Origin: Pseudomonas lini
GTDB lineage: Bacteria > Pseudomonadota > Gammaproteobacteria > Pseudomonadales > Pseudomonadaceae
Direction of reading: 5' to 3'
Length of the DNA stretch: 64,000 bases
Assembly (NCBI RefSeq): GCF_964063345.1
Contig: NZ_OZ061318.1
Coordinates: 3,410,001 to 3,474,000, forward strand
This document shows positions 26,125-34,074 of this stretch, one piece after another; position 1 is the first letter of the stretch; the number at the start of each line of letters is the position of its first letter. Made by a program: the position numbers and the translations under genes. The notes beneath the pieces were generated by a model. The model ran no database searches, was not told where the DNA came from, and was given only the letters and a program-made list of their open reading frames with translations.

Positions 26125-26713
26125 CCTGCTGGCGCCGACGGCGAGCATCAGCCGCGCCCAAAGGGAGACCCGCAACGGTCATCGTGGCGCGGCGATTCTG
26201 CTGACCGGTTTACCGGCCGCGGGCAAGTCAACCTTGGCCCAGGCACTGCACGCCGAGCTGTTCGAGCACGGTGTGCAGAGTGTGGTACTCGATGGCGACG
26301 GACTGCGGGTCGGGCTCAATCGCGATTTGGGGTTTACCGACAGTGATCGCCTGGAAAACATCCGCCGCGCCAGCGAACTTGCGGCGCTGTTGGTCGAGAA
26401 CGGGCAGATTGTCATCCTGGCGATGATCGCGCCCTTGGTGGAGTTGCGTGAAGTGTTCGCCCGACGGTTGGGCGAGGATTACCGCGAAGTCTGGTGCAGC
26501 GCCTCGTTGGCAGTGTGTGAACAGCGTGACCCCAAAGGTCATTACGCTCGGGCTCGACGGGGTGAGTTGGCGGGGTTTACCGGTGTCTCCGCGCCTTACG
26601 AACCACCGCCATGTGCGTCGCTGGTGCTCGACACGGGCGCGCAAACGGTCGAGGCCTGTCTCGACCGTTTGCTGACCTGGCTCGGCGAATGCGCGGTGCT
26701 GCCGAAACGATGA
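26108..26713 (+). CDS. cysC: Adenylylsulfate (APS) kinase, PAPS-forming
   Basis: A 201-residue CysC-type kinase that phosphorylates adenylylsulfate to PAPS, the sulfate donor for sulfotransferases. It has P-loop GLPAAGKSTLA near residue 35, then VLDGDGLRVGLNRDLGF, ENIRRASELAALLVENG, and the lid/substrate segment CEQRDPKGHYARARRGELAG followed by FTGVSAPYEPP, all family marks. ATG 26108 lies inside the TolC-like gene and gives normal length. No ATP sulfurylase accompanies it here. Its place between the adhesin exporter and two modification enzymes suggests a PAPS supply dedicated to the two sulfotransferases rather than general sulfate assimilation. Confidence 0.88.
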   Translation: MPRSNNLLAPTASISRAQRETRNGHRGAAILLTGLPAAGKSTLAQALHAELFEHGVQSVVLDGDGLRVGLNRDLGFTDSDRLENIRRASELAALLVENGQIVILAMIAPLVELREVFARRLGEDYREVWCSASLAVCEQRDPKGHYARARRGELAGFTGVSAPYEPPPCASLVLDTGAQTVEACLDRLLTWLGECAVLPKR

Positions 26714-27495
26714 GTCGGCCGGCCTTCTCCCGCTTGCCGGTAACGGTGGATTTGCCGTTGCTGTTGCAGGCGCTGGCGGCAATAGGCGAGGGCGATTGGC
26801 ACAGTCACTTCAATAGCGATTATTACGCTGGTGACTGGAGCGGTGTGGCGCTGATTTCCGCAGCCGATGCCTTGACTGAACTGTCGCCCGGTCGCGGTGA
26901 GCCTTTATTGCGTTCGCCCTGGCTGCAAGATGTTCGATGGCAGCAAGGGCTGCGGGATCTGCCGCTGGAGATCGTCTGCGCGCGCCTGTTGCGGCTCGGC
27001 CCGGGCGGGCGCATTCACGAGCATCGCGACTATGACCTGGGCGAACCAGACGCTGATTTGCGTCTGCACATTCCGCTGCTCAGCCCACCCCGAGTGGACT
27101 TTCTGCTGGACGGCCAGCGCATGCCGATGGCCGCAGGCGAATGCTGGTTTCTCGACCTGTCACGGCCTCATCGCGTGGACAATCGCGATACCCAGGCACG
27201 GATTCATCTGGTGCTCGATTGCCGACCCGGTGCCTGGCTGGAGCAGGCGATTATCGACGGGCTGGCAACCACGCCGTCGCCGCAAATCGGCCATGACGCT
27301 TTTGCGCAGTTTCAGACATTGGTGGCCAGCGATCCGCAGCTGTGCAAGTCCTTGCAGGGGTTGCAGGACAACCAAGCTTTTATCGTCCGTACGCTGGAGC
27401 TGGGGGCCGAGCGGGGTCTGCTGTTCACCCGTGAAGAACTGCGCGCGGCGATGCGCGACGGTCGCCGTCAATGGAATGAACAATGGAGCGCCTGA
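26710..27495 (+). CDS. Aspartyl/asparaginyl beta-hydroxylase family dioxygenase
   Basis: A 261-residue cytosolic Fe(II)/2-oxoglutarate oxygenase. The double-stranded beta-helix ligands are visible: HEHRDYDLG gives the HxD pair, RLHIPLL the 2OG-side strand, and FLDLSRPHRVDNRD the distal His with the following Asn motif. Relatives hydroxylate the beta-carbon of Asp or Asn in proteins or peptides. A C-terminal ~80-residue helical extension follows (PQIGHDAFAQFQTLVASDP onward). The start overlaps the APS kinase stop (ATGA at 26710) and its end overlaps the second sulfotransferase by 13 bases, so the three are translationally coupled. Confidence 0.85.
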   Translation: MSRPAFSRLPVTVDLPLLLQALAAIGEGDWHSHFNSDYYAGDWSGVALISAADALTELSPGRGEPLLRSPWLQDVRWQQGLRDLPLEIVCARLLRLGPGGRIHEHRDYDLGEPDADLRLHIPLLSPPRVDFLLDGQRMPMAAGECWFLDLSRPHRVDNRDTQARIHLVLDCRPGAWLEQAIIDGLATTPSPQIGHDAFAQFQTLVASDPQLCKSLQGLQDNQAFIVRTLELGAERGLLFTREELRAAMRDGRRQWNEQWSA

Positions 27496-28427
27496 ACCTC
27501 GAAGGCTGGTTGCCGATCCGCGTGTGGCAAGAGGGTGGGCAATGGCAAGTCGACTGGTGCTGGTTCGGTGACACGCGTCTGCATCAGCCGTTTTTTCGTG
27601 ATGCGGTGGAGGATGCGCTACGGCTGCCGTTCAATCAGGCGTTTCGCCGAAAAACTGCATTGTCGAGCCTCGCTGCCTGGCAGGTTTGCAGTCCCGGCCT
27701 GACGCCGAGCGCCTTTATCTTTCACGCCTCTCGCTGCGGCTCGACCCTGATCAGCCAGATGCTCGCGCAACTCGATAATCACATCGTCATCAGCGAATCA
27801 CCGCCGCTGGATACGTTGCTGCGCAGTGATTTGCCCGCCGTCGAACGCTGTGCCGCCATCAAAGGCTTGCTGTCTGCCTACGGGCAACGTCGGCTTGGCG
27901 TGGAGCAACGGCTGGTGATCAAACTCGACGCCTGGAACATCGGTGAACTGCCGTTGCTGCGCGAGTGTTTTCCTGAAACCCCGTGGTTGTTTCTTTATCG
28001 CGATCCGCTGGAAATCGCCGTCTCGCATCTGCGTCGCCCGGGCATGCACATGGTGCCGGGGATGATCGGGGCGAGTGTGCTGGATGAGGAATGTCCGTTC
28101 AGCAGCCGTGAGGATTTCATCGCCCGACGATTGGGGAGGTTGCTGACGGTGGGGGTGGCGCAATGCCGGGCGTTTGGGGGATGGGCGGTGAACTACAGCG
28201 AACTGCCGCAAGCCATGACGGGGCGGTTGGCGGCGTTCTTTGCTTTGGATATCGAACAATGCAAGCAGGTGCTCACGGCGGCGGGACAACATGCCAAGCA
28301 GCCGTCGCAGGTGTTTGTCGGCGACAGCGATGACAAGCGTCGCGAAGCCTCGGTGCTGCTTAACGAACGCATACAACAATGGGCGCTAGAGCCTTATGAG
28401 GCTCTGGAGCAATTGCGCAAAAAATAA
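27483..28427 (+). CDS. Second sulfotransferase-family protein
   Basis: A 314-residue protein. After an N-terminal ~75-residue region not found in the first sulfotransferase, it has a PAPS-binding loop AFIFHASRCGSTLISQMLAQ and a probable 3'-phosphate segment PWLFLYRDPLEIAVSHLRRP. The N-terminal part (MERLNLEGWLPIRVWQEGGQ, then WCWFGDTRLHQPFFRDAV) may be a substrate-recognition module. It is the last gene of the adhesin-modification run, overlapping the hydroxylase gene. With two different sulfotransferases, two sites or two substrates are likely. A REPIN follows the stop. Confidence 0.78.
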   Translation: MERLNLEGWLPIRVWQEGGQWQVDWCWFGDTRLHQPFFRDAVEDALRLPFNQAFRRKTALSSLAAWQVCSPGLTPSAFIFHASRCGSTLISQMLAQLDNHIVISESPPLDTLLRSDLPAVERCAAIKGLLSAYGQRRLGVEQRLVIKLDAWNIGELPLLRECFPETPWLFLYRDPLEIAVSHLRRPGMHMVPGMIGASVLDEECPFSSREDFIARRLGRLLTVGVAQCRAFGGWAVNYSELPQAMTGRLAAFFALDIEQCKQVLTAAGQHAKQPSQVFVGDSDDKRREASVLLNERIQQWALEPYEALEQLRKK

Positions 28428-28440
28428 TCGCAATGGCCTT

Positions 28441-28533
28441 TGTGGCGAGGGAGCTTGCTCCCGCTGGGGTGCGAAGCGCCCCAAAAATCTACGACTGCTA
28501 CGCAGCCGAGCGGGAGCAAGCTCCCTCGCCACA
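28441..28533. repeat. REPIN (family B)
   Basis: Inverted arms TGTGGCGAGGGAGCTTGCTC and GAGCAAGCTCCCTCGCCACA flank a centre with a second palindrome (GGTGCGAAGCGCCCC). It lies between the convergent second sulfotransferase and slipin genes. Confidence 0.92.
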
Positions 28534-28546
28534 GGTCATCGGTGCA

Positions 28547-29305
28547 TCAAGGTTTCGACGACAAATCCGCCATCCCCTTGAGCAACTCTATCGGCAGCGG
28601 GAAAACGATGGTCGAACTCTTGTCCCCGGCAATCGAACTCAGCGTCTGCATGTAACGTAATTGCATGGCCCCCGGCTGGCGGCCGAGCATTTCAGCAGCC
28701 TGCATGAGCTTTTCCGAGGCCTGCAATTCGCCTTCGGCGTGGATCACCTTGGCCCGGCGTTCCCGTTCGGCCTCGGCCTGTTTGGCGATGGCGCGAATCA
28801 TCGATTCGTTGAGGTCCACGTGCTTGATCTCGACGTTGGCCACCTTGATGCCCCAGGCGTCAGTTTGAGCATCGAGCACTTGCTGGATGTCGACATTCAA
28901 CCGCTCCCGTTCGGCCAGCAATTCATCGAGTTCATGTTTACCGAGCACCGCCCGCAACGTGGTCTGCGCCAGTTGGCTGGTGGCCATGAGAAAGTCTTCG
29001 ACCTGAATGATCGCCCGTTGCGGATCGAGCACGCGGAAATACAGCACCGCATTGACCTTGACCGAGACGTTGTCGCGGGTGATCACGTCTTGCGGCGGTA
29101 CGTCGAGTACCACGGTACGCAGGTCGACGCGAACCATTTGCTGAACCACCGGAATCAGCAGGATCAGGCCAGGGCCTTTGACCTGCCAGAAGCGTCCGAG
29201 CTGGAACACCACGCCGCGTTCGTATTCGCGCAGGATGCGGAAGGTCGACCCCGCCAGTGCAATCAGCAATAGCAGCAGCGCGGCAAAACCCAGTTGCAGG
29301 CCCAT
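28547..29305 (-). CDS. Slipin/stomatin SPFH-domain membrane protein
   Basis: A 252-residue protein with one N-terminal membrane helix (residues ~5-24) followed by a full SPFH/band-7 domain ([40 protein letters not shown]) and a charged coiled coil ([20 protein letters not shown]). Such proteins form large ring assemblies in membranes and organise membrane microdomains. It lies immediately after the NfeD gene; a GGAGG inside the end of nfeD serves as its ribosome site. NfeD-slipin pairs are a common bacterial two-gene unit. Confidence 0.92.
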   Translation of the reverse strand: MGLQLGFAALLLLLIALAGSTFRILREYERGVVFQLGRFWQVKGPGLILLIPVVQQMVRVDLRTVVLDVPPQDVITRDNVSVKVNAVLYFRVLDPQRAIIQVEDFLMATSQLAQTTLRAVLGKHELDELLAERERLNVDIQQVLDAQTDAWGIKVANVEIKHVDLNESMIRAIAKQAEAERERRAKVIHAEGELQASEKLMQAAEMLGRQPGAMQLRYMQTLSSIAGDKSSTIVFPLPIELLKGMADLSSKP

Positions 29306-29307
29306 GA

Positions 29308-29856
29308 CTATCCTCCGCCATCATTGTTCATTGCGGGCACCGCGTCAGCCGCGGCCACTTCCAGCAGGAGACCCTTGCGTGCCACCACCCGGACCTGTTG
29401 ACCCGGTTGCAGCGGTGTTTCGCTCAGTACCTGCCATTGTTCGCCTTGCAGATGGACCCAGCCGATATACGCATCGCCAGCCTGCAACGACGTTACCGGC
29501 GTCACGCTGCCGAGTAATTCGTCATCACCGCTGACGTTGCGGCGCGGTCGGGTTTTCAAGGCGTGGATCAGCAGGAAAATCAGCAGCAAAGCACTGATCA
29601 ACCCCAGGCCGATCATCAGGGGAACAGGGACCTCGGTATTGGTCAGAATCACCGCGCCGATCACGAACATCACAATGCCGCCCAGACCGACCACGCCGTA
29701 ATTGGGCAAGGCCGCCTCGGCAATCAGAAACGCTATGCCGAACGTGATCAGCCAGATCCCGATAGGGTTGGGAACCAGCAGGACGACGGTGTCCGCTGCG
29801 AAGACCGATCCGCTCAAGGCCAACAGCAGCGCAATTGCACAGCAACGAGTGTTCAC
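29308..29856 (-). CDS. NfeD-family membrane protein
   Basis: A 182-residue partner of slipin. It has a signal or first helix ([14 protein letters not shown]), three or so further membrane segments ([36 protein letters not shown]), then a C-terminal OB-fold ([20 protein letters not shown]). It lacks the long ClpP-class protease domain of long NfeD proteins. The start is GTG 29856: GGAGG (complement of 29862-29866) lies 5 bases before it, while the upstream ATG at 29877 has no such site. It forms an operon with slipin, separated by 2 bases. Confidence 0.88.
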   Translation of the reverse strand: MNTRCCAIALLLALSGSVFAADTVVLLVPNPIGIWLITFGIAFLIAEAALPNYGVVGLGGIVMFVIGAVILTNTEVPVPLMIGLGLISALLLIFLLIHALKTRPRRNVSGDDELLGSVTPVTSLQAGDAYIGWVHLQGEQWQVLSETPLQPGQQVRVVARKGLLLEVAAADAVPAMNNDGGG

Positions 29857-30068
29857 TTGACCCTCCGGGAGAGTCATCCGTCCGCGAGCTGTTCGTAGCT
29901 CTGTATACAAGTCTAGTTGAGCCTGCACTTGTATGAATTTTGACCAGTTGTCGACAGCGTCCGACGGGCGGATTTCACGCCGGATCCCGCCAGCGGGCCT
30001 AGACTTTTAAGGGAGACAAAAAGTTAACCATCGTCCGCGATTCGTTGCTGCGGACACCGAGGTGCATC
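29857..30068. other. Divergent promoter region nfeD / deacylase
   Basis: This 212-base gap lies between the divergent nfeD and YbaK-type genes. An AGGGAGACAAAAAG stretch at about 30009-30023 is followed by a GAGGTG ribosome site at 30059-30064. No clear promoter hexamers or repeats are seen. Confidence 0.35.
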
Positions 30069-30536
30069 ATGCGTATGGCTAAAACCGTGCAGAACAGCCT
30101 GGAAAAGGCGCACTGCGACTATGACATCGTTTCCCACCCGCACTCGGCCAGCAGCCTTGAAACGGCTCGGCTCGCGGGCATTCCTGCCGAACGGGTCGCC
30201 AAATCGGTGATTCTCGACGATCGCCACGGGCATTACCTGATGGCCGTGCTACCCGCCAGCCGTCACCTGGACCTGAGCAAAGTACGTGGCAGTAGCGAAT
30301 GGCAAATCACCCGTGAAAGCAACCTGCCGCACCTGTTCGATGATTGCGAACGCGGCGCCGTGCCTGCACTGGGTGAATCCTACGGGATGGACATGGTCAT
30401 CGACCCACAGCTGACCCGGCAGAAAGACATCTACCTCGAAGCCGGCAACCACAACAATCTGGTACACATGAGCGTACCGGAATTCTTGAAAATGGTGCCG
30501 CATGCCGAGGTGTGCGAGTTGAGTCTGTCGGCGTAG
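30069..30536 (+). CDS. YbaK/EbsC-type aminoacyl-tRNA deacylase
   Basis: A 155-residue cytoplasmic protein of the YbaK/ProX editing family, which hydrolyses mischarged aminoacyl-tRNAs. The conserved lysine sits in RVAKSVILDD, with HSASSLETARLAGIP before it and DIYLEAGNHNNLVHMS near the end, matching the family core. ATG 30069 follows GAGGTG by 4 bases. It is monocistronic, with a REPIN directly after the stop. Which tRNA it edits cannot be told from the sequence. Confidence 0.88.
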   Translation: MRMAKTVQNSLEKAHCDYDIVSHPHSASSLETARLAGIPAERVAKSVILDDRHGHYLMAVLPASRHLDLSKVRGSSEWQITRESNLPHLFDDCERGAVPALGESYGMDMVIDPQLTRQKDIYLEAGNHNNLVHMSVPEFLKMVPHAEVCELSLSA

Positions 30537-30543
30537 CGTTGCC

Positions 30544-30615
30544 GTCAATCGCGGGCAAGCCCGCTCCCACAGGAATTGCGAAAACCCTGTGGGAGCGGAC
30601 TTGCCCGCGATTGAC
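30544..30615. repeat. REPIN (family A, compact)
   Basis: Inverted arms GTCAATCGCGGGCAAGCCCG and its complement ending GCGATTGAC, with only a ~16-base centre. It separates the deacylase and DUF2789 genes. Confidence 0.9.
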
Positions 30616-30662
30616 CGCGTAGCGGTCACCCCCATTTAGTAGCCATCACGAAGGAGCCAAAC

Positions 30663-30908
30663 ATGGAATCCCCAACCCACAGCCTCCCATCTCTGTTCAA
30701 ACAACTCGGCCTGTCTGATGACGCCGAAAGCATCGATAAATTCATCGCTACCCATTCACCACTCAAACCCGAACTGCACCTGGCGGACGCGTTCTTCTGG
30801 AGCGAGAGCCAGGCAGAGCTGCTGCGTGAGGAGATTCTGGATGATGCGGATTGGGCGGAGGTGGTGGATCAGCTGGATGTGCTGCTGAGGAAGGGGCGGG
30901 GGGTGTAA
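30663..30908 (+). CDS. DUF2789 family protein
   Basis: An 81-residue acidic, helical, soluble protein. LPSLFKQLGLSDDAESIDKF, then HLADAFFWSESQAELLREEI and DDADWAEVVDQLDVLLRKG match the small DUF2789 family, common in Pseudomonas. AAGGAG precedes the ATG at good spacing. It appears monocistronic. Function unknown. Confidence 0.85.
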   Translation: MESPTHSLPSLFKQLGLSDDAESIDKFIATHSPLKPELHLADAFFWSESQAELLREEILDDADWAEVVDQLDVLLRKGRGV

Positions 30909-30913
30909 ACGAA

Positions 30914-30934
30914 AAACCTCGTCACAGGTTTCTT
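30914..30934 (+). terminator. Weak intrinsic terminator after DUF2789 gene
   Basis: A six-base stem AAACCT/AGGTTT with a six-base loop, preceded by an A-run and followed by CTTCT, just after the stop at 30908. Confidence 0.5.
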
Positions 30935-30998
30935 CTGGGTCTTATTAACTTGCTTGAAGTAGCTTCCATGGCGACAAATCCCAAGATGAGACTGACCC

Positions 30999-31244
30999 AT
31001 GCAATATGTTTTGGCCGAAAGAATCATCAGCATCACCGAGTTGGCTAAAAACGTCGGTGCTGTCTTGCGGGATACACAAGCCGGGCCAGTCGCGGTAGTG
31101 GATAACAATCGAATCAGGGCGTATCTGGTTTCGGCGGATCTCTATGAAGCGATGCTGGACCGCCTGGATGATGTCGACCTTGCAACGCTCATACGCGCTC
31201 GCAATCAGGAAACTGGCGAACCAATCAGTCTTGAGGACCTGTGA
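30999..31244 (+). CDS. Phd/YefM-type antitoxin, no toxin partner visible
   Basis: An 81-residue protein with the Phd/YefM N-terminal DNA-binding fold (RIISITELAKNVGAVLRDTQ; PVAVVDNNRIRAYLVSADLY) and an acidic C-terminal tail that would bind a RelE/Doc-type toxin. No toxin reading frame follows: after the stop there are only short frames (longest in-phase about 14 codons) before the MarR promoter. It is either an orphan antitoxin, a standalone regulator, or the surviving half of a lost pair. The ribosome site is weak (GAGA). Confidence 0.8.
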   Translation: MQYVLAERIISITELAKNVGAVLRDTQAGPVAVVDNNRIRAYLVSADLYEAMLDRLDDVDLATLIRARNQETGEPISLEDL

Positions 31245-31278
31245 AAACTCATTGCCAGCATGAGAATTGTTTCAAAAC

Positions 31279-31326
31279 TTGACCAACTTTCCCCGCCAAT
31301 GCCATATTGATAGTTAGCAAACTAAC
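31279..31326 (+). promoter_or_regulatory. MarR-operon promoter with overlapping palindromic operator
   Basis: TTGACC (31279-31284) and CATATT (31303-31308) are spaced 18 bases. Immediately downstream GTTAG-CAAA-CTAAC (31313-31326) is a perfect 5-bp inverted repeat over the expected start site. The position and form suit a MarR dimer repressing its own operon. Confidence 0.6.
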
Positions 31327-31343
31327 AGTGTGTGCCTCCCTTC

Positions 31344-31799
31344 ATGCCAAAGAATCTCGCCGCTCTCCAGATGAACATCAGCAGCGCCATGGTGGTGGCC
31401 GCCAGGCATTGGCGGAAGATCTGCCAGACCACGCTGGTCAACTATGGAATCTCCGAAGCCTGCGCCGTGCCGTTGTTGATGATCGGGCGTTTGGGTGAGG
31501 GTGTGCGGCAGGTGACGGTCGCGCAGGCGGCGGGGATGGAGAGTCCTTCTCTGGTGCGTTTGCTGGATCAGCTGTGCCATGCCGGTTACGTCTGTCGTAC
31601 CGAAGACACCCAAGACCGCCGCGCCAAGTGCCTGAGCCTGACCGAGACCGGTCGCGAACTGGTGCAGGCAGTCGAAATCGAGTTGGTGCGTTTGCGCCAT
31701 GAAGTGCTCGAAGGGATCGCCCCGAGTGATCTGGAAGCGGCGCTGCGGGTACTGAAAGCTTTCGAAGCGGCCAACCATCCTGCGGTGGCTCAACCTTGA
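31344..31799 (+). CDS. MarR-family transcriptional regulator
   Basis: A winged-helix repressor of 151 residues. Its DNA-binding part is in VTVAQAAGMESPSLVRLLDQ, with wing DTQDRRAKCLSLTETG, flanked by dimerisation helices at both ends. ATG 31344 is used; GTG 31332 is possible and neither has a clear ribosome site. It opens the efflux operon: the next gene starts at a TTG overlapping this stop. Relatives release DNA upon binding phenolic or aromatic acids, so the operon is probably induced by its export substrates. Confidence 0.88.
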   Translation: MPKNLAALQMNISSAMVVAARHWRKICQTTLVNYGISEACAVPLLMIGRLGEGVRQVTVAQAAGMESPSLVRLLDQLCHAGYVCRTEDTQDRRAKCLSLTETGRELVQAVEIELVRLRHEVLEGIAPSDLEAALRVLKAFEAANHPAVAQP

Positions 31800-33868
31800 G
31801 CGGATTTTTCACTGGCGTGCCCCCGGCGCGGGACTGGTTCTACGGTGTGCGCACGTTCGCGGCATCGATGATCGCGCTGTACATCGCCATGCTTATGCAA
31901 ATGCCTCGTCCGTATTGGGCGATGGCCACGGTGTACATCGTTTCCAGCCCGTTCGTCGGCCCTACCAGCTCCAAGGCGTTGTACCGCGCCGTTGGCACTT
32001 TGCTCGGTGCGGCGGCGGCGGCTTTTTTCGTGCCGATGTTTGTGCAGAGCCCTTATGTGCTGGTGGTGGTCATCGCGCTGTGGACCGGAATTCTGCTGTT
32101 CCTGTCCTTGCACCTGCGCACGGCCAACAGCTACGCCTTGATGCTCGCCGGTTACACCTTGCCGCTGATTGCGCTGCCGGTGGTGGATAACCCGCTGGCG
32201 GTGTGGGATGTGGCCGAGGCGCGCACCGAAGAGATCTTTCTCGGCATTGCCTGCGCGGCAGTGGTCGGCGCCATGTTCTGGCCACGGCGGCTGGCACCGG
32301 TGTTCAACGATTCGGTGAATAAATGGTTCGCCGATGCCTCGACCTACAGCCTGCGTTTCCTCAGTCGCAACGTGCAGCCGGACGAAGTCAGCGCCCTGCG
32401 TTCATCGATGGTGGCGAACTTCAACAGCCTGGAATTGATGATCGGGCAGTTGCCCCACGAGGGCGCGCGGCCGCAGACAGTGCGTAATACCAAGGAACTG
32501 CGCGGGCGAATGATCCATCTGTTGCCGGTGATCGATGCCCTCGACGACGCGCTCTATGCCCTCGAGCGACGCACGCCGGAGCTTGTGGATAAGTTCGCGC
32601 CACTGCTGACCGCGACCGCCGAATGGCTTGACCACAAAGACGCGGACCTCGACCGCTGGCAAGCCCTGAAAAACCAGCTCGAAGCGCTGCAACCGAGTGC
32701 CGAGGCGCTGGACGATCGCAAGCAGTTGCTGTTTTCCAATGCGCTGTATCGCCTCGGCGAATGGATCGATGTGTGGCAAGACTGCCGCAGCCTGCAATAT
32801 GCCATTCAGTGCGAGAGCCAGGACAGTTGGCGCGCGGTGTATCGGCACTGGCGCCTCGGTCGGCTGTCGCCGTTTCTCGACCGTGGCTTGATGCTCTATT
32901 CGGCCGCGTCCACGGTCACTGCCATCATCGTCGCCTCGGTGCTGTGGATTCTGCTCGGCTGGACCGACGGTGGCAGCGCAGTGATCCTGGCGGCGGTGGC
33001 GTGCAGTTTTTTCGCTTCGATGGACGACCCGGCGCCGCAGATCTACCGGTTCTTTTTCTGGACCGCGATGTCGGTGCTGTTCGCCAGCCTCTATCTGTTT
33101 CTGATCCTGCCGAACCTGCATGACTTCCCGATGCTGGTGCTGGCGTTTGCCATCCCGTTCATTTGCGTCGGCACTCTGACGGTGCAGCCGCGCTTCTATC
33201 TGGGCATGTTGCTGACCATCGTCAACACGTCGTCCTTCATCAGCATTCAGGGTGCCTACGACGCGGATTTCCTCAGCTTCGCCAACTCCAACCTGGCCGG
33301 GCCCATGGGCTTGCTGTTCGCGTTCATCTGGACCCTGATCGCCCGGCCATTCGGTGCGGAACTGGCGGCCAAGCGCCTGACCCGCTTCAGTTGGCATGAC
33401 ATCGTCAGCCTGACCGAGCCAGCCACGCTGGCCGAACACCGACAATTGGGCGTGCAGGTCCTCGATCGCCTGATGCAGCACTTGCCGCGGCTGGCCATGA
33501 CCGGCCAGGACACCGGGATTGCACTGCGGGAAGTTCGCGTGGCCCTGAACCTGCTCGACCTGCTGGCCTATACGCCGCGTGTGGTGGGCGTGCCGCAGGT
33601 GCTGCTGCAACAAGTGGTGGGCGAAGTCGGCGAGTACTTCAAAGCGTGCCTCAAGGCAGACGAACGCTTGCCAGCGCCGAGCCCGTTGCTGATGACCCTC
33701 GACCGCACCCGTCGCGCCCTCGACACCAAGTGCGATGACGGCGCCCGTCTGCATTTGCTGCACGCCCTGAGCGGCTTGCGCCTGGCCTTGCTGCCGGGTG
33801 TGGAGTTCGTCGGCGCGGGCGAGCTTGAAGAACCGCTTCCCCATGGCATCGATGGAGCGCCTTTATGA
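31796..33868 (+). CDS. FUSC-family inner-membrane efflux protein (AaeB-like)
   Basis: A 690-residue transporter with two FUSC halves: an N-terminal set of ~6 helices (ALYIAMLMQMPRPYWAMATV; VSSPFVGPTSSKALYRAVGT), a cytoplasmic helical region (~residues 170-360), and a second membrane set from ~370 to ~520, then a cytoplasmic tail. AaeB in E. coli exports hydroxylated aromatic acids. Start: no ATG precedes the conserved region, so TTG 31796, overlapping the MarR stop as TTGA, is most likely. It is followed by DUF1656, HlyD and OMF genes with four-base overlaps. Confidence 0.87.
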   Translation: MSGFFTGVPPARDWFYGVRTFAASMIALYIAMLMQMPRPYWAMATVYIVSSPFVGPTSSKALYRAVGTLLGAAAAAFFVPMFVQSPYVLVVVIALWTGILLFLSLHLRTANSYALMLAGYTLPLIALPVVDNPLAVWDVAEARTEEIFLGIACAAVVGAMFWPRRLAPVFNDSVNKWFADASTYSLRFLSRNVQPDEVSALRSSMVANFNSLELMIGQLPHEGARPQTVRNTKELRGRMIHLLPVIDALDDALYALERRTPELVDKFAPLLTATAEWLDHKDADLDRWQALKNQLEALQPSAEALDDRKQLLFSNALYRLGEWIDVWQDCRSLQYAIQCESQDSWRAVYRHWRLGRLSPFLDRGLMLYSAASTVTAIIVASVLWILLGWTDGGSAVILAAVACSFFASMDDPAPQIYRFFFWTAMSVLFASLYLFLILPNLHDFPMLVLAFAIPFICVGTLTVQPRFYLGMLLTIVNTSSFISIQGAYDADFLSFANSNLAGPMGLLFAFIWTLIARPFGAELAAKRLTRFSWHDIVSLTEPATLAEHRQLGVQVLDRLMQHLPRLAMTGQDTGIALREVRVALNLLDLLAYTPRVVGVPQVLLQQVVGEVGEYFKACLKADERLPAPSPLLMTLDRTRRALDTKCDDGARLHLLHALSGLRLALLPGVEFVGAGELEEPLPHGIDGAPL

Positions 33869-34074
33869 TCGGTGATCTGGATATCAGCGGGGTGTTCCTG
33901 CCCACGCTGCTGGTGCTGATGGGCATTACCTACGTGTTGTACCTGTTGGTGCACGGGTTGCTGACGCGCCTGCACTTTTACCGTCTGGTCTGGCACCGGG
34001 CATTGTTCAACGTGGGTCTCTACGCCTTGCTCCTCGGCGCCGTGGACTCACTCAGTCGATACCTGATGACATGA
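33865..34074 (+). CDS. DUF1656 small membrane protein (AaeX-like)
   Basis: A 69-residue inner-membrane protein with two hydrophobic helices (LPTLLVLMGITYVLYLLVHG; FNVGLYALLLGAVDSL) and the arginine-rich link between them. It belongs to the DUF1656/AaeX family found in front of FUSC-type efflux adaptors. It overlaps the genes on both sides (ATGA at 33865 and at 34071), so translation is coupled. It is probably an accessory subunit of the pump. Confidence 0.9.
   Translation: MIGDLDISGVFLPTLLVLMGITYVLYLLVHGLLTRLHFYRLVWHRALFNVGLYALLLGAVDSLSRYLMT

Noticed and set aside
26108..26713. APS kinase as part of general sulfate assimilation
   Set aside because: No cysD/cysN or other assimilation genes adjoin it, and it is overlapped by the TolC-like and hydroxylase genes; a dedicated role fits better, though a shared role cannot be ruled out.
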